DNA of 64,000 bases from Bdellovibrio sp. (GTDB lineage Bacteria; Bdellovibrionota; Bdellovibrionia; Bdellovibrionales; Bdellovibrionaceae), in the NCBI GenBank assembly GCA_014376435.1, contig JACMRL010000033.1:62001-126000 (forward strand), in the 5' to 3' direction. The notes under the pieces were generated by a model. The model saw only the letters and a list, made by a program, of their open reading frames with translations. It was not told the origin of the DNA and made no database searches. The translations under genes were made by a program, and so were the position numbers. Each line of letters begins with the position of its first letter. The stretch's first letter is position 1. Below, in pieces: positions 33,974 to 43,608 of this stretch.

Positions 33974-35326
33974 TTATAAAAAAATATCGTATTCAGACAA
34001 GGTTACAAAGTCTGAACTTGTTGAATAGTTACGGTAGATATCGTTTAACATTTCGCTGCGCATATTTTCGATGTCATGAGCTTCCATATTCGTAAAATCA
34101 TGGCCTAAAAATACAAATGACAAGGTCCCTTTTTCGGTCGCGACAAATCCGGCTAAATTGAAGGCGGGATTATCAAACAGTCGACCCGTTTTTAATACGA
34201 CAGAATTTCCGTAATCAATTTGGGTTTCAAAAGTTCCATCCTGATCACTGGTGGGATTAAGTAATAAATGGCCTAAATTGAATTGGGCCTGAGCGCTAAC
34301 CTGTTTTACGTAGGATAAAACACGAATCATACTAAAGCAGCTGCCTAAATTATCTTTACGGTCGTTCGCTTCATTCACCGGTAAGCCCGAGCCTGTGTAA
34401 ATTTGCAGATCTTGGGTAGAAATTTTTAAAGTATTTTTTTGAAAATTTTTAAAAGCGCTCGCTCCGCCGAAAGATTCAAACAAAGCATCAGCCAAATAAT
34501 TATTTGAAAAGACATTCATATTTTTTAAATATTTAAATAGCGGAGCCGAAAGAATTATTTTTTTATTCGAATAGCTATCTTTATTAATTTGCGCAGAATT
34601 TTTAACGACAACTTGTTCAACGCTGAATGAGCTGGGTATATTTAAAGCACGTCGGTTTTGTGCGGCCCATTTTTGCAAATTGTCTTTAGCCTTTAAAGTC
34701 CTAGAAGCCCAATTTTTGGAATTAAAAAGCAATTTTAAATTATCTTTAGATTCGTCACTCGATACGGGTGTTTCTTTCAGTTCTAAGTGTGGGGCACTAA
34801 GCACCGAAATATAAACGCGCGTGGTTTCGTCGATTACTAATTCACGTAAACCGGTAACGCCCAAAGCTTTAAGCTCGGACATAAAATACAGTAACTTTTC
34901 GGTATTTACGACCGGATCGTAATTTGTTCTTAAGTACGCATCAAAAATTCCGTTAAGTCCGCTGACGGGCTTTAGATACCACTCACTTGCAAAGCGGCTA
35001 TCTAGACCACGAGTATCCATTGCCCAAGCACTGGTAATTACTTTGGATAGCGAAGCCAAGGGCTCGAGCTGTGTATCACGCACGCCCGTGTAGCTAGCCG
35101 TATTGTTTTCTAAAATTTCACAGTAACTGACGCGCGGGTCATTTTGATTTAAAATATTTCTAGAAAAAACATCCGCGTTGGTTGCGGGCCTAGTTGGTAG
35201 CTGAATTTTTGTCGCTTTTTCAGATGAATTACTTTGCGGCGCGCAGCCCAAAAAGCCTGGGGCACACAGAAAAAATACGCAGTAAAACTTAAAGCCGATA
35301 TGGCGCTTCGCAGGTTTTTTAATCAT
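33974..35326 (-). CDS. PBP4-like D-Ala-D-Ala carboxypeptidase/endopeptidase lipoprotein (S13 family)
   Basis: Serine peptidase with the three penicillin-binding motifs: SxxK as LASLSKVIT (nucleophile Ser92, Lys95), SxN in VFSNNYLADAL, and KTG in VVLKTGRLF. The lipobox FLGC at Cys28 makes it a lipoprotein, unusual for PBP4/DacB. At 450 aa it is near the length of E. coli DacB (477). In Bdellovibrio, PBP4-type DD-endopeptidases (Bd0816, Bd3459) loosen prey peptidoglycan during invasion. Whether this one acts on self or prey wall is not decided by sequence. The ATG at 35326 is preferred to a GTG at 35335. Confidence 0.82.
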   Translation of the reverse strand: MIKKPAKRHIGFKFYCVFFLCAPGFLGCAPQSNSSEKATKIQLPTRPATNADVFSRNILNQNDPRVSYCEILENNTASYTGVRDTQLEPLASLSKVITSAWAMDTRGLDSRFASEWYLKPVSGLNGIFDAYLRTNYDPVVNTEKLLYFMSELKALGVTGLRELVIDETTRVYISVLSAPHLELKETPVSSDESKDNLKLLFNSKNWASRTLKAKDNLQKWAAQNRRALNIPSSFSVEQVVVKNSAQINKDSYSNKKIILSAPLFKYLKNMNVFSNNYLADALFESFGGASAFKNFQKNTLKISTQDLQIYTGSGLPVNEANDRKDNLGSCFSMIRVLSYVKQVSAQAQFNLGHLLLNPTSDQDGTFETQIDYGNSVVLKTGRLFDNPAFNLAGFVATEKGTLSFVFLGHDFTNMEAHDIENMRSEMLNDIYRNYSTSSDFVTLSEYDIFL

Positions 35327-35418
35327 CGGCTTCACTTATAAGCGACTGCTGTTCATTTGGAAAGATAAGGCCTTGAAACCTTTGACAAATAAGTAATTTC
35401 TACAAAAGATAGCAACCT

Positions 35419-36141
35419 ATGTCAAATCTGCGCACTCCTTTAGCGTTTAAAATCAATAAGATCACGGATCACACTCCCGAAATTCGCGAGCTTGATTTGC
35501 AACTTTTGAATAAGCCGGAATTTAATTTTAAGGCCGGCCAATTTGTGATGTTGCATGTTCCGGTCGACGGTGCAAAACCGGCGCTGCGTGCGTATTCCAT
35601 TGCGTCGACCGACGAGCAAAAAAATGGCTTTAAACTTATTTTTAAATTTGTCGAAACTGGAATTGCCAGTTGTTTTATTTGGGCCTTAAAAGGCGATGAA
35701 ACTTTAACGATGACCGGACCGTTTGGAAAAGTATTTTTCCAAGAGCCTCCAACAGAACAAATTATTTTCTTAAACACAGGCAGCGGCATCTCGCAACACT
35801 TTTGTTTTCTTGAATCAAAGATGAAAACTTACCCGCACTTAAAATATAAATTATTTTTTGGCGTACGCAAAGAGCGTGATATTTACTACGAAGCTGAATT
35901 AAAATTTTTACAAAAAGATTTGCCAAATTTTGAATACCATTACGTTTTAAGTCGCGGCTCTGACGAGTGGGACGGCAAAAAAGGCTATGTTCAAGACTTT
36001 ATCAAAGACACCGATTATAAAAATATTCCGACGACATTTTATCTGTGCGGAAACGGCGCGATGATAAAAGACGTTAAACACCAACTGCTCGAAGTGGATG
36101 GACTTGATAAGACCCGCGTGTGGTCTGAAGCCTTTGACTAA
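35419..36141 (+). CDS. Ferredoxin-NADP reductase-family flavoprotein
   Basis: 240 aa. An FAD-binding barrel with RAYSIAST is followed by an NAD(P)-binding lobe with LNTGSGISQ and the nicotinamide-site CGNGAMIKDV, as in FNR/phenol-hydroxylase-type reductases. No fused 2Fe-2S domain. The 3' end overlaps the next gene's longest frame. It could supply electrons to oxygenases or flavodoxin; a partner is not adjacent. Confidence 0.87.
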   Translation: MSNLRTPLAFKINKITDHTPEIRELDLQLLNKPEFNFKAGQFVMLHVPVDGAKPALRAYSIASTDEQKNGFKLIFKFVETGIASCFIWALKGDETLTMTGPFGKVFFQEPPTEQIIFLNTGSGISQHFCFLESKMKTYPHLKYKLFFGVRKERDIYYEAELKFLQKDLPNFEYHYVLSRGSDEWDGKKGYVQDFIKDTDYKNIPTTFYLCGNGAMIKDVKHQLLEVDGLDKTRVWSEAFD

Positions 36142-37051
36142 ACGTTTTTCTCCCTATCAAATTGCGGTGGCCCAGCTTATTTTTGCCGGCAGCATCTGGG
36201 GAATTTCTTTTACCTGCGTGCGCTGGGCTTTAGCTGACTTTTCATCTTCCAATTTAATTTTTTGGCGTTTCGCGATCGCCTTTATCGTGGGTGAATTACT
36301 GCAATTTATTTTTAAACCCGAAACCTATAAAAACTCGTGGAGTGATTTGAAAATTGCCTTGTGGGCCGGAATCGCTTTAGGGCTTTCAATTTTATTACAA
36401 ACTCACGGTCTTCATTTTACCACGGCGACGAAATCAAGTTTTATTACTTCATTGTATGTGGTGATGCTACCCCTGGTAGCCGGAATTATTTTTCGTCAAC
36501 GAATTAAAAGTGATCATATCGTTTTGGGTTTGATTGCTTTTGCAGGGATGGCACTTTTATTAGATCTACATAAAGCTGAATTTACCTTCAACTTTGGTGA
36601 TTTGCTAACCTTGGGCTGCGCGCTAGCCTCTACCTTTCATATTATTTTTATTGGCTCGGCGGCGAACCGCGTAAAAAGTGGATTTCGTTTTAATAATTTT
36701 CAAACGATGTGGTCACTGATTGTGATTATGCCGTTTTTAATTTACGAAATGAATACGAAGGGGATTTTGTTATGGCCGGCCAGCGTTCAACCTAAATCTT
36801 TACTGGGCCTTTTTATTTTGGCGGCATTTTCTAGTATATTAGCTTTTTATCTTCAGATTAAAGCGCAAAAAGTTTTATCGAATACGACTTCCAGTTTACT
36901 TTGTTTACTGGAAGCTCCTTACGCATTTATTTTTGCCGCGATTTTATTAGATGAAAAATTAAACGCCGTACAGTTGCGAGGCGTTTTAATTATTCTTGCT
37001 AGCTCGGTGGCGTCGGTCTACATAGATCGACCAAAAAATCGAGAGAGTTAA
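36098..37051 (+). CDS. EamA/DMT-family transporter
   Basis: About ten transmembrane helices in two EamA repeats: GSIWGISFTCVRWALAD opens the first, and LGCALASTFHIIFIGSAANR the second. A typical 300-aa DMT carrier, substrate unknown. The ATG at 36098 lies 44 nt inside the reductase gene; a TTG at 36134 would start nearer the first helix, so the start is uncertain. The 3' end overlaps the convergent TerC-like gene by 66 nt. Confidence 0.82.
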   Translation: MDLIRPACGLKPLTKRFSPYQIAVAQLIFAGSIWGISFTCVRWALADFSSSNLIFWRFAIAFIVGELLQFIFKPETYKNSWSDLKIALWAGIALGLSILLQTHGLHFTTATKSSFITSLYVVMLPLVAGIIFRQRIKSDHIVLGLIAFAGMALLLDLHKAEFTFNFGDLLTLGCALASTFHIIFIGSAANRVKSGFRFNNFQTMWSLIVIMPFLIYEMNTKGILLWPASVQPKSLLGLFILAAFSSILAFYLQIKAQKVLSNTTSSLLCLLEAPYAFIFAAILLDEKLNAVQLRGVLIILASSVASVYIDRPKNRES

Positions 37052-38026
37052 AATAGCTGCGCCGGTTAAAGCCGTAAACCATTCGGGGAAATGAAAGAAT
37101 GGATCTAACAACATAAAAAATGCTAAGACTCCTAAAGCGTAGAATGCCCCGTGCTCAAGAAATTGAAATTGCTCTAAGGTATCATTGGCTACTAAATATA
37201 AAGTTAATCCCCGCACAAAGAATGCGCCCACACTTAAACCAATCATGATTACAAAAATTTCGTGTGAAATTGCGAATGCGCCAATCACCCCATCAAAACT
37301 AAATGATGCGTCTAATACTTCTAGGTATAAAAACATTCCTAAACCCGTGCTTAGCCATTTTACGTGACTTAATTTAGGCCCCTCTAAAAGCTCACTAATG
37401 CCGTGAACGATCAAAAATGTCATAATACCCCATAAATACGATAGAAAAAATGTGGTGCCCTGCTCAGCCGGTAAGACCCGATGAATCAGAAGCAAAACAA
37501 CCATGGCTGTCAAAAGCTCAATACTTTGAAAAGATGAAACGCGGGCAATGGGTTTTTCAAATAGCGGAATCCAGTGCACATCTTTTTCTTCGTTCATAAA
37601 AAAGTGTAAGAAAACCATTAGTAAAAAGGCTCCGCCAAAACTACTCACTGATAAATGCGCTGATTGCATCAAGGCCGAATATTCATCCGGCTTTGTAAAG
37701 GCGATATTAAAAGACTCTACTAAAGAAATGCCCCCAACGATGGCCACGATGATCAATGGAAATATTAAACGCATTCCAAAAACAGCGATTAACATACCCC
37801 AAGTTAAAAAACGACGCTTCCAAACCTCATCCATCTTTTTCAAAACCGTCGCGTTAACAACTGCGTTATCAAAAGAAAGTGAAATTTCTAAAACACATAG
37901 TAGCAATACCGTGAAAATGTTTTGCATGACGATGGTCGAGTTATGATGTTGCGACCAAGATAAAAGTCCAGCTGCTGCTAGACCAACGACGAGAGAAAAA
38001 ATTGGAAATTTAAAATATTTAGTCAT
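36986..38026 (-). CDS. TerC-like integral membrane protein (DUF475)
   Basis: 346 aa with about nine helices. The family signature LCVLEISLSFDNAVVNATVL contains the SFDNA motif of TerC-like proteins, repeated in the second half as LDASFSFDGVIGAFAI. TerC-type proteins take part in manganese or other metal export and membrane-protein metalation. Single transcript, its upstream region divergent from the proline-rich lipoprotein gene. Confidence 0.85.
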   Translation of the reverse strand: MTKYFKFPIFSLVVGLAAAGLLSWSQHHNSTIVMQNIFTVLLLCVLEISLSFDNAVVNATVLKKMDEVWKRRFLTWGMLIAVFGMRLIFPLIIVAIVGGISLVESFNIAFTKPDEYSALMQSAHLSVSSFGGAFLLMVFLHFFMNEEKDVHWIPLFEKPIARVSSFQSIELLTAMVVLLLIHRVLPAEQGTTFFLSYLWGIMTFLIVHGISELLEGPKLSHVKWLSTGLGMFLYLEVLDASFSFDGVIGAFAISHEIFVIMIGLSVGAFFVRGLTLYLVANDTLEQFQFLEHGAFYALGVLAFFMLLDPFFHFPEWFTALTGAAILTLSIFWSIYVDRRHRASKNN

Positions 38027-38145
38027 GCGTCCTATTTTCTCTAAATTTTTTACAATTTCAAACTAAAAACGCTCAAGATGCACTGTTCATTAGTCGATAT
38101 CAGTCTTGTATATAACTGACTTCGGTCACGTCCAGCGGAGGACAC

Positions 38146-39336
38146 ATGAACACAGTTTCACTAAAATTAGTTGCGATGTTTGCGAGCATTTTATTATTTG
38201 CAAGCTGTCATCAAACGCAATTCAAACCGGTTGCAGAAGTAACTCGGCAAGAAGCTTCACTGGCCGAACCAACACCCGTTCCAATTCCGGTTGATTCAGA
38301 ACCAGTCGCTGAACCGCCGTCGGCACCTCCGGTTGTGGTACCCCCTCCAGAGCCGCCACCAGTCGTTGTTCCACCACCTGAACCTCCGCCGGTTGTTGTA
38401 CCTCCGCCGGTTGTTGTACCGCCGCCTGTGGTTGTACCACCTCCTATTATAGTCCCACCCCCAGCAGTTATTCCACCACCCGTTGTTGTGCCGCCACCTC
38501 CTCCTCCACCAGTCGTGATTCCACCGCCGGTGCAAAAAGCTGGAAAGTGTGCGAGTGATTCTTCAACTCAATTATTAAGTTGTTTAAAATGTAATGTGCC
38601 GATGAATCCGCCGCCACCGCCACAATTTTCGGAAAAAGGACAGTCATTAATTGATGTGATGTCGATTGGTTGTTCAATTCCAAATAAAAGTGCGCCGAAA
38701 AATTATGTTCCACCAACGAAGGCACAACTAATTGCACGCTTGAGTAAATTGTCTCCAACTTTTTACCCAGATTCGCAAATGAGCGCCGCACAAAAAAGCG
38801 TGATTGCTAGTTTAAAAAATGATCCAGCGATGCAAAAGAAAATGTTTGCCGGCCGCTGGTATCAACCTCCCTATTCAGATGCATTTGAAACTTATTTTGG
38901 CGCAAGCGTGGCCGAATTAGTTTACCAAATTTGTTACCAAAGCCCGGAAGCAAACTTTACTCCTTACGATAGCTCATCATTGCAATCAGCTGATTATATC
39001 AACTGCCAGTACAATGGAAGTAACTGCAAAGAGAAAAGCGATTACATCAGTGCCAATACTTACCGTAAAAATTTACGTGATGGCATGAAAGAGTCGATCA
39101 ATAACCCTTACGTTCCACCGCCTTCAACTCCGGCGAAAAAATGTAATTGGGAAAGTTTTGAAGGAAATTACGAGCAAGGCGCTAAAGAAGTTTTAAAACG
39201 CTGGTTAGTTTCTGGATTTAAAATTGGAATCGAAATCGGATCATTAGCCGGTAAGTGCGAGCCCGTAAGCTCTTTACCAAGTGGTGCAAGCGAACCTCGT
39301 GGCCATGTTAAAATGTCTGGTTACGTTTGTAAATAG
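38146..39336 (+). CDS. Proline-rich lipoprotein with PPPVVV repeats
   Basis: Lipobox FASC at Cys21. Residues ~55-130 are almost wholly Pro and Val in repeats of PPPVVV/PPPEPPP, forming a rigid polyproline spacer. A Cys-rich globular domain follows (KCASDSSTQLLSCLKC, QICYQSPEANF, NCQYNGSNCK), ending with SGYVCK. The spacer suits a protein that reaches from the outer membrane through the peptidoglycan or away from the surface. A CAGCGGAGG ribosome-binding site precedes the ATG. No family recognised for the C-terminal domain; disulfide bonding is likely from its Cys count. Confidence 0.78.
   Translation: MNTVSLKLVAMFASILLFASCHQTQFKPVAEVTRQEASLAEPTPVPIPVDSEPVAEPPSAPPVVVPPPEPPPVVVPPPEPPPVVVPPPVVVPPPVVVPPPIIVPPPAVIPPPVVVPPPPPPPVVIPPPVQKAGKCASDSSTQLLSCLKCNVPMNPPPPPQFSEKGQSLIDVMSIGCSIPNKSAPKNYVPPTKAQLIARLSKLSPTFYPDSQMSAAQKSVIASLKNDPAMQKKMFAGRWYQPPYSDAFETYFGASVAELVYQICYQSPEANFTPYDSSSLQSADYINCQYNGSNCKEKSDYISANTYRKNLRDGMKESINNPYVPPPSTPAKKCNWESFEGNYEQGAKEVLKRWLVSGFKIGIEIGSLAGKCEPVSSLPSGASEPRGHVKMSGYVCK
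38313..38532 (+). repeat. Tandem Pro/Val-coding repeat array
   Basis: CCN/GTN-rich DNA made of imperfect units encoding PPPVVV and PPPEPPP, within the proline-rich lipoprotein. Codons vary between units (CCG, CCA, CCT; GTT, GTA, GTC), so it is not a recently expanded exact repeat, though slippage could still alter its length between strains. Confidence 0.85.
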
Positions 39337-39365
39337 TTTCTAAATTTTACTACCAACCGATTAGT

Positions 39366-41984
39366 TTACAAGAGAGGCCGCAAAAATTTTGCGGTTTCAC
39401 TTTTTTTCGAGTCACTTACTTTTTCTGGCGTACCTGTTGCCACGATCTCTCCGCCAAAAATTCCGCCGTCTGGCCCCACATCAATAATATAATCAGCCGT
39501 TTTTACGACCTCTAAATTATGTTCGATGACTAAAACAGTATTACCTTGATTCACTAGCTCGTGTAGCAATTCTACTAACTTACGAACGTCATCAAAATGT
39601 AAACCCGTGGTTGGTTCGTCTAAAATATAAAGTGTTTTTCCCGTGCCACGACGCGAAAGCTCTTTGGCTAATTTCACGCGCTGGGCTTCACCTCCGGATA
39701 ATGTGGTCGAAGACTGACCCAAGGTCATGTAATCTAACCCCACTTTCATCAAAGTTTCGAGCTTACGGTGAATTTGTGGATGATTTTTGAAAAAATCAAA
39801 AGCTTCAGCCACATTCATTTCTAAAACATCAGCGATACTTTTTTCTTTGTACTTAACATTTAAAGTTTCTCGGTTATAGCGTCTTGCACCACACGTATCA
39901 CAAGTTACAAAGACATCGGATAGAAAATGCATTTCCATACGAATTTGTCCATGCCCCAGACAAGTTTCACAGCGGCCACCCTTCACATTAAAACTAACAC
40001 GACCCGGTTCAAAGCCACGCAACTTTGATTCTGGTAAAGCGGCATATAGATCACGAATGATTGGCAGTAAGCCAACGTAAGTCGCCGGCGTGGAACGCGG
40101 AGTACGACCGATCGGGCGCTGATTGATATCGATTACCTTATCGATATGTTCTATACCTTCAATTTTTTTGTAGGGTGAAGCAGTAACGTTTGCGCGGTAG
40201 AATTCGCGCGCCAGAATTTTATACAATGTATCTAAAATTAAAGTACTTTTACCGCTGCCCGATACTCCGGTCACACAAGTAAAAGTGCCTAAAGGAATTT
40301 CTATATCAACATTTTTTAAATTATTTCCAGTAGATCCAAATAATTTAATTTTTAGACCGTTACCTTTACGTCGTACTTTCGGAACCGGAATTCGTCGCTT
40401 ACCCGCTAAATACTGACCCGTAATTGAATTCGGATTTTTTTCAATTTCTTCCGGAGTACCGATTGCCATTAATTCACCACCTAGTTTTCCCGCGCGCGGA
40501 CCTAAATCCACTACGTAATCAGCGAAGCGAATGGTATCTTCATCATGCTCGACTAAAATAATTGTATTTCCGCGATCACGCAGTTCTGCGATAATTTCTA
40601 ATAAGCGATGATGATCGCGCGGATGTAAACCAATGCTGGGCTCGTCCATCACGTACATGCAACCGATTAAAGCCGAGCCCACTTGCGTCGCTAAACGAAT
40701 ACGCTGGGCTTCTCCGCCCGATAAAGTTCGCGCTGTACGAGATAAAGATAAGTAACTTGCTCCCACGCGGTTTAAAAATTCTAGCCGTGAAATAATTTGC
40801 GTTAGAATCTTGTCCGAGATCATTTTATTTTTTTCATTCCACTTCACTTTACTAAACCACGCCACTAATTCTACAAATGACATATTTGAAAGTTCAGCGA
40901 TATTTTTTTCAGAAATTTTGATGCTTAATGATTCAGGTTTTAATCTGGCCCCGTGACAATCTGGGCAGGTGGATAAAATCATCTCTTCTGCTTCTTCATC
41001 GTCACCGTCGGTATCAGAAACTTTTTTTCCTTTATACGAGTACTTCACTTTTTCAAGCTTACGCCCACCGACTTCGCCATCGACGAATTGCTCTTCTTCC
41101 ACTAAATCTAAAGTTCCTAAACCGTGACAAGTTTCGCAAGCGCCGCGCGGATTATTAAAACTGAATAATCTGGGCTCTAATTCAGGAAAACTAAATCCAC
41201 ATTTTGGACAAGTTGAATGCAAAGAGTAATTAATGCGTTCGCCACTAGCCATTTCGATAATTAGGCGACCATTCGCTAATGATAAGGCCGTATTGATACT
41301 TTCGCTTAAGCGATGTTTGATCGCTTCTTTTAAAATTAACTGATCCACGACTAAATCAATATCGTGCGCTTTCGTTTTTGCTAAACGAGTGGCTTTTTCT
41401 AATTCGATGTACTGGCCATTTACTTTGGCCTTCACAAAACCTTTTTTTGCCCACTTTTGAAATTCGGCTAAGAATTCCCCTTTTTTAGATTGGGCCATCG
41501 GAGCCAGAATTGTAAATTTTGTACCGACGGATTTTTTAAAAATATCATTAATGATCTGCTGCGGAGTTTGCGAAGTGACCGGAATATGATGAATCGGACA
41601 TTCCGGCACACCCACTTTGGCAAATAATAAACGTAAGTAATCGTAAACTTCAGTTATTGTACCCACGGTTGAACGCGGATTTAAACCCACCGATTTTTGA
41701 TCAATCGCAATCGCCGGGCTTAGCCCCGTAACCGAATCAACTTCTGGTTTTTTTAATTGTTGTAGGAAATTTCTAGCGTAAGCCGAAAGACTTTCCACGT
41801 AACGACGCTGGCCTTCGGCATAAATTGTATCAAAAGGTAAAGATGATTTTCCGGAACCGCTGAGTCCGGTGAAAACCGTAATTTTATTTCGTGGAATTGT
41901 AACCGAGACGTTTTTCAAATTGTGTTCGCGCGCACCCTTGATCACAATTCCGTCTTGCATATCGATTTCTGTTTTTTTTGCCAT
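39366..41984 (-). CDS. uvrA: UvrABC excinuclease subunit A, shortened insertion region
   Basis: Damage-recognition ATPase of nucleotide excision repair. Both ATP sites are complete: [20 protein letters not shown] and [17 protein letters not shown], with ABC signatures [12 protein letters not shown] and [12 protein letters not shown]. Zinc modules are present (CPKCGF, CETCHG; CETCLG, CDTCGA). It is 872 aa, about 70 shorter than E. coli UvrA. The loss lies between the [10 protein letters not shown] segment and CPDCHGARL, where E. coli has about 110 residues and this protein about 55, mostly acidic. Pro replaces the usual Ala after SSL in the first Walker A. ATG at 41984. Downstream of fur with a 42-nt gap. 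Confidence 0.93.
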   Translation of the reverse strand: MAKKTEIDMQDGIVIKGAREHNLKNVSVTIPRNKITVFTGLSGSGKSSLPFDTIYAEGQRRYVESLSAYARNFLQQLKKPEVDSVTGLSPAIAIDQKSVGLNPRSTVGTITEVYDYLRLLFAKVGVPECPIHHIPVTSQTPQQIINDIFKKSVGTKFTILAPMAQSKKGEFLAEFQKWAKKGFVKAKVNGQYIELEKATRLAKTKAHDIDLVVDQLILKEAIKHRLSESINTALSLANGRLIIEMASGERINYSLHSTCPKCGFSFPELEPRLFSFNNPRGACETCHGLGTLDLVEEEQFVDGEVGGRKLEKVKYSYKGKKVSDTDGDDEEAEEMILSTCPDCHGARLKPESLSIKISEKNIAELSNMSFVELVAWFSKVKWNEKNKMISDKILTQIISRLEFLNRVGASYLSLSRTARTLSGGEAQRIRLATQVGSALIGCMYVMDEPSIGLHPRDHHRLLEIIAELRDRGNTIILVEHDEDTIRFADYVVDLGPRAGKLGGELMAIGTPEEIEKNPNSITGQYLAGKRRIPVPKVRRKGNGLKIKLFGSTGNNLKNVDIEIPLGTFTCVTGVSGSGKSTLILDTLYKILAREFYRANVTASPYKKIEGIEHIDKVIDINQRPIGRTPRSTPATYVGLLPIIRDLYAALPESKLRGFEPGRVSFNVKGGRCETCLGHGQIRMEMHFLSDVFVTCDTCGARRYNRETLNVKYKEKSIADVLEMNVAEAFDFFKNHPQIHRKLETLMKVGLDYMTLGQSSTTLSGGEAQRVKLAKELSRRGTGKTLYILDEPTTGLHFDDVRKLVELLHELVNQGNTVLVIEHNLEVVKTADYIIDVGPDGGIFGGEIVATGTPEKVSDSKKSETAKFLRPLL

Positions 41985-42026
41985 ATATCCACATTCCCGC
42001 ATGCCACTGGCCGCGCTAGTGAATTA

Positions 42027-42551
42027 TTATTTCAACTTACCTTGCGCCTGACAAGCAGGACATACGCCATAAAGTTCTAGGATATGGTTAGTCAATTTAA
42101 AACCGAAATATTCGGCCACTTGAACTTGCAGTTTTTCGATTTTTTTATTCTCGAATTCACAGATTTTACCGCACTGAACGCACGTTAAGTGATCATGATG
42201 ATTCTGCGTCGTTAATTCATAGCGTGATGATTGACCGCCCAGGCGAACTTCCGTCACGAATTGCTTTTCCGCTAAATCGCGTAGAAATCTGTAAACCGTC
42301 GCGAAACCTACGCTAGAGTCTTTCGCCGCAACTTTTTCAAATAATTCTTGGGCAGTTACGTGACGCTCTCCCGAACGGGCTTCCGAATCATGCAAACAAT
42401 TTAAGATTAATAAACGCTGTTCGGTAATTTTTAAGCCCATTGAACGAATCATTTTTTTAAAATCTTCAATTTGAAAACGCTCTTCTTTGCGAATGATATC
42501 TTCATCTTGTGGACGCGGAAGGTGAAACGATTCATTTAAATTCATCGACAT
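42027..42551 (-). CDS. fur: Fur-family metalloregulator
   Basis: 174-aa winged-helix repressor. It carries the DNA-binding helix region [18 protein letters not shown], the metal site [11 protein letters not shown] and a second CxxC in GVCPACQ. That gives a structural zinc site and a sensory site as in Fur; Zur or PerR cannot be ruled out by motif alone. An N-terminal extension of about 30 residues precedes the usual start of the fold. AAGGAG is 6 nt before the ATG. A perfect Fur-type palindrome lies ~58 nt upstream, consistent with autoregulation and supporting the iron type. Confidence 0.85.
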   Translation of the reverse strand: MSMNLNESFHLPRPQDEDIIRKEERFQIEDFKKMIRSMGLKITEQRLLILNCLHDSEARSGERHVTAQELFEKVAAKDSSVGFATVYRFLRDLAEKQFVTEVRLGGQSSRYELTTQNHHDHLTCVQCGKICEFENKKIEKLQVQVAEYFGFKLTNHILELYGVCPACQAQGKLK

Positions 42552-42608
42552 AATAAACTCCTTGCAGTGAAGAAAGTTTTAGCTGAAGTTATTTGAAAAT
42601 GATATTAG

Positions 42609-42629
42609 AAATGAGAATTATTCTCATTT
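42609..42629. promoter_or_regulatory. Fur-box palindrome upstream of fur
   Basis: AAATGAGAAT-T-ATTCTCATTT is a perfect 10-1-10 palindrome containing TGAGAATTATTCTCA, matching the 7-1-7 Fur consensus (TGATAATnATTATCA) except for one position in each half. It lies between folE2 and fur, overlapping the folE2 stop codon by 2 nt, so it most likely controls fur (and uvrA behind it). Confidence 0.8.
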
Positions 42630-43506
42630 AATCGTAACACGTAAAGCTGATAACTCGCGGGTTGCTGTACTTTTGTGCAGATATGCTCGTCGCATTATGC
42701 GGATGTAAGCTTTCTTGATGCTCGCAAAGCACGTGAAAACCTAAAACTTCTTTTTGTTGGTTTAGTAGATTTGCAAGCTTTCTAACTGCATCTTCGCAAA
42801 ACATCAGGTTTTGCGCATTTAAACGGGCAAACTCCATCTCATCAATTTTTTTAACCGTGGTTTGCACGGGTGTACCTAAAATATTTTCCGCAGATACAAT
42901 GAACTGCTCAACAGCATTTTGAGAAAAATTTTGTAACTGCAGGCGAATCTGCGCCCGGCTGCGCTGGGCATGTGGCGTCGCGGGAAAACGTTCAAACATT
43001 TTCCCGTTTGTTTCGTGATGAATGACTTCCATTGAAACTCCCGCCGATTGCGGACAAGTGCTGGAGTAAAGAATTTCAAATTGCAGCCAAGTTTGGAATT
43101 TATTTTTATCTTGTTCAAAAATAAATTGCACTGGGTACTGGCGAAATCCCGGCAAATTTGATTTTAAAGAAAGTGTTTGTCGTGGCCACTGCAAACTTAA
43201 TTTTGCCGAACTAAAATCACTAATTCCCGCTTGCGAATCAAGACAATCACGTGTGAATTTTTGCATCATCTGGCTTGAAAAATTTTGATTTAATATTTGC
43301 GATTGTTGTAATTGATAAAGTCGCGACATATGAATACCACGATTATTTTCAGCTAAGCTTACCCCAATGTCTAAAGACATTGGCACAGCTAGCTGCACAC
43401 CCGCTTGCCCGATCAAGACAGCGGACTGAATTTGCGTCATTCCGACCCAATCAAGGTGCTGATATTGCTGAGATTTTTCTAACATTACGTCAGGTAATAC
43501 CTTCAT
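42628..43506 (-). CDS. folE2: GTP cyclohydrolase type IB (FolE2)
   Basis: First enzyme of folate (and queuosine-type) synthesis, converting GTP to dihydroneopterin triphosphate; the IB form does not depend on zinc. Signatures are WVGMTQIQSAV, RGIHMSRLY, YSSTCPQSAGVSMEV with the conserved Cys, TPHAQRS, and FCEDAVRKLANLL with the metal-site Glu. 292 aa, standard length. Located directly upstream of the Fur-family gene; elsewhere folE2 is often controlled by Zur, which makes the neighbour's metal specificity worth checking. Confidence 0.9.
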   Translation of the reverse strand: MKVLPDVMLEKSQQYQHLDWVGMTQIQSAVLIGQAGVQLAVPMSLDIGVSLAENNRGIHMSRLYQLQQSQILNQNFSSQMMQKFTRDCLDSQAGISDFSSAKLSLQWPRQTLSLKSNLPGFRQYPVQFIFEQDKNKFQTWLQFEILYSSTCPQSAGVSMEVIHHETNGKMFERFPATPHAQRSRAQIRLQLQNFSQNAVEQFIVSAENILGTPVQTTVKKIDEMEFARLNAQNLMFCEDAVRKLANLLNQQKEVLGFHVLCEHQESLHPHNATSISAQKYSNPRVISFTCYD

Positions 43507-43608
43507 CGGGCTTGGTATATCAAAAAAAACGATAAAACGTAAGGACTATTGTCGGGCCACGCATCTGATTAGTTTATAGCGAAGAGGTGCCGCGCTATAC
43601 TATCACAG

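Noticed and set aside
38222-38535. Long open frames opposite the proline repeats
   Set aside because: They are shadows of a CCN/GTN repeat, giving low-complexity Trp/Arg/Asn or Gln/Val strings. No start signals.
39380-39396. CCGCAAAA/TTTTGCGG hairpin near the uvrA end
   Set aside because: It lies inside the last uvrA codons and lacks a following T-run in either direction.
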